Source of the DNA: Streptomyces sp. ERV7
Lineage (GTDB): Bacteria; Actinomycetota; Actinomycetes; Streptomycetales; Streptomycetaceae
Assembly: GCF_001653515.1 (NCBI RefSeq)
Contig: NZ_LYOY01000029.1
Span: forward strand, 1,054,001 to 1,118,000
DNA: 64,000 nt
Direction: 5' to 3'
Shown: positions 63,282 through 64,000 of the stretch, piece by piece
Position numbering within the stretch: the first letter of the stretch is position 1
How the letters are laid out: every line of letters starts with the position of its first letter
Translations under genes and position numbers: made by a program
Notes under the pieces: model-generated
The model's input: the letters and a program-made list of their open reading frames with translations, nothing else
Databases searched by the model: none
Told to the model about the DNA's origin: nothing

Positions 63282-64000
63282 CCGAGGCTCTGGATGCCCT
63301 GCTCGATCTGCTCGACCTGGAGCAGATCGAGCGGGACTACTTCCGGGGCCGCTCCCGCTCGGCGCTCGTCCCGCGCGTCTTCGGCGGACAGGTGGCGGCC
63401 CAGGCGCTGGTCGCCGCGGGCCGCACCGTCCCCGCGGACCTTCCCCAAGCTCTCGGCTCCGCTCGAGCAGGGGAGACCCCAACGGCACACTCCCTGCACG
63501 CGTACTTCCTGCGTGCGGGGGACCCGGGCGCGCCGATCGTCTACATGGTCGACCGCATCCGCGACGGCCGCTCCTTCACCACCCGCAGGGTCGTCGCGGT
63601 CCAGCACGGCCAGCCGATCTTCCACCTCTCCGCGTCCTTCCAGACGTACGAGGAGGGGCTTGAGCACCAGGCGGACATGCCGCCCGCGCCGGACCCGGAG
63701 TCGCTGCCGACGGCGGCCGAGATGCTGCCGCGCCACCTTCCGGCGGACGTCGCCGAGCGCCTGATCGAGGCCCGCGCGGCCGTCGACCTGCGCTATGCCG
63801 ACGCGCCGCCGTGGGCCAGCGCCGGCACCCCGCGCGAGCCGCGCTCGCAGGTCTGGTTCCGTACGAACGGCAAGCTCGCGGACGACCCGCTGCTGCACAT
63901 CGTGCTCGCCACCTATGTCTCCGACATGACGCTGCTGGACTCGGTGCTGCTCGCGCACGGCCGGGGCGGCTGGGCGGTCGGGGACGTGGTGGGCGCGTCC
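63278..64000 (+). CDS. tesB: Acyl-CoA thioesterase II, TesB type (partial, with in-frame insertion)
   Basis: This double-hotdog thioesterase is cut by the right edge of the window after 241 residues. It has LEQIERDYFRGRSR, VFGGQVAAQALVAAG, SLHAYFLRAGDPGAPIVYMV, DGRSFTTRRVVAVQHG and FHLSASFQTYE, all family landmarks. Between RTVPAD and AHSLHAY there are 15 extra residues (63440-63484) not usual for the family and coded by a hairpin-forming, repeat-like sequence. The second hotdog domain continues outside. It is coupled to the acyl-CoA dehydrogenase. Confidence 0.9.
   Translation, partial: MTEALDALLDLLDLEQIERDYFRGRSRSALVPRVFGGQVAAQALVAAGRTVPADLPQALGSARAGETPTAHSLHAYFLRAGDPGAPIVYMVDRIRDGRSFTTRRVVAVQHGQPIFHLSASFQTYEEGLEHQADMPPAPDPESLPTAAEMLPRHLPADVAERLIEARAAVDLRYADAPPWASAGTPREPRSQVWFRTNGKLADDPLLHIVLATYVSDMTLLDSVLLAHGRGGWAVGDVVGAS
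63440..63484. repeat. Repeat-like palindromic insertion inside tesB
   Basis: A 45-nt segment, exactly 15 codons, interrupts a conserved part of TesB. It contains CCCCAAGCTC and GAGCAGGGG, which can pair as a stem. The sequence style is like small dispersed palindromic elements of Streptomyces chromosomes. I know this class only from memory and see just one copy here. Confidence 0.5.

Overview
The window is a high-GC actinobacterial chromosome segment, most likely from Streptomyces. The signs are strong G/C bias at third codon positions, many GTG and TTG starts, genes coupled by ATGA or GTGA overlaps, an LAETG-type sortase substrate, a mycothiol-dependent enzyme family member, and Streptomyces-like families throughout. 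No rRNA, CRISPR array or transposase gene was seen.

Left part (1-12.4 kb): a truncated haemoglobin; an FtsX-like permease fragment fused tail to tail with a fragment of a conserved hypothetical gene; an ettA / acyl-CoA thioesterase pair; a thioester-domain LAETG surface protein; a four-gene remnant of an integrative conjugative element (pilin-like protein, small membrane-anchored protein, TrbL/VirB6-like protein, SCO6880-like protein); a dynamin/Era-like GTPase followed by what looks like the cut-off N-terminus of a partner gene; tRNA-Arg(TCT) with its terminator; and the C-terminal fragment of an HD hydrolase. The broken genes at about 0.93, 9.24 and 12.4 kb suggest several deletion or recombination scars.

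12.4-19.4 kb: a tightly coupled rightward operon that looks like a specialised-metabolism cassette. It holds a C-terminal GH3-like ligase fragment, an LCMT-type methyltransferase, an FAD oxidoreductase, a 384-aa protein that reads like the catalytic core of arginyl-tRNA synthetase with altered signatures, a DUF6182-like protein, a LysR-type ligand-binding domain without its HTH, an alpha/beta hydrolase and a second SAM methyltransferase. No PKS or NRPS core is present. This is the most novel part of the window.

19.4-36.6 kb: an alpha/beta hydrolase; an ABC permease with a natural fusion of a secreted S15-type hydrolase and an ABC ATPase; a mycothiol-dependent isomerase-family protein; an APC amino-acid permease; a LysR regulator divergent from a CTP-synthase-like glutamine amidotransferase; and a myo-inositol catabolic locus. 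The locus has iolC, an aldolase-like gene, iolB, iolD and iolA/mmsA to the left, and an IolE/IolH-like isomerase plus an IolG-like dehydrogenase to the right.

36.6-49.5 kb: a small HTH protein; a copper-efflux pair (copZ, copA) behind a CsoR-like palindrome; an unexplained 400-bp gap with direct repeats; citrate synthase; RecD2 helicase; a small Cys/His protein; and a five-gene sugar-catabolic operon (Gfo/Idh oxidoreductase, DUF993, two TIM-barrel isomerases, GNAT) divergent from a LacI regulator.

49.5-64 kb: an SDR; a Tat-exported GH3 glycosidase; a Cys-rich lipoprotein; a secreted S28-type peptidase; a small secreted protein; a beta-lactamase-fold serine hydrolase; a ThDP-dependent enzyme, agmatinase-family hydrolase and PucR regulator; an acyl-CoA dehydrogenase; and a TesB-type thioesterase with a repeat-like in-frame insertion, cut by the window end.
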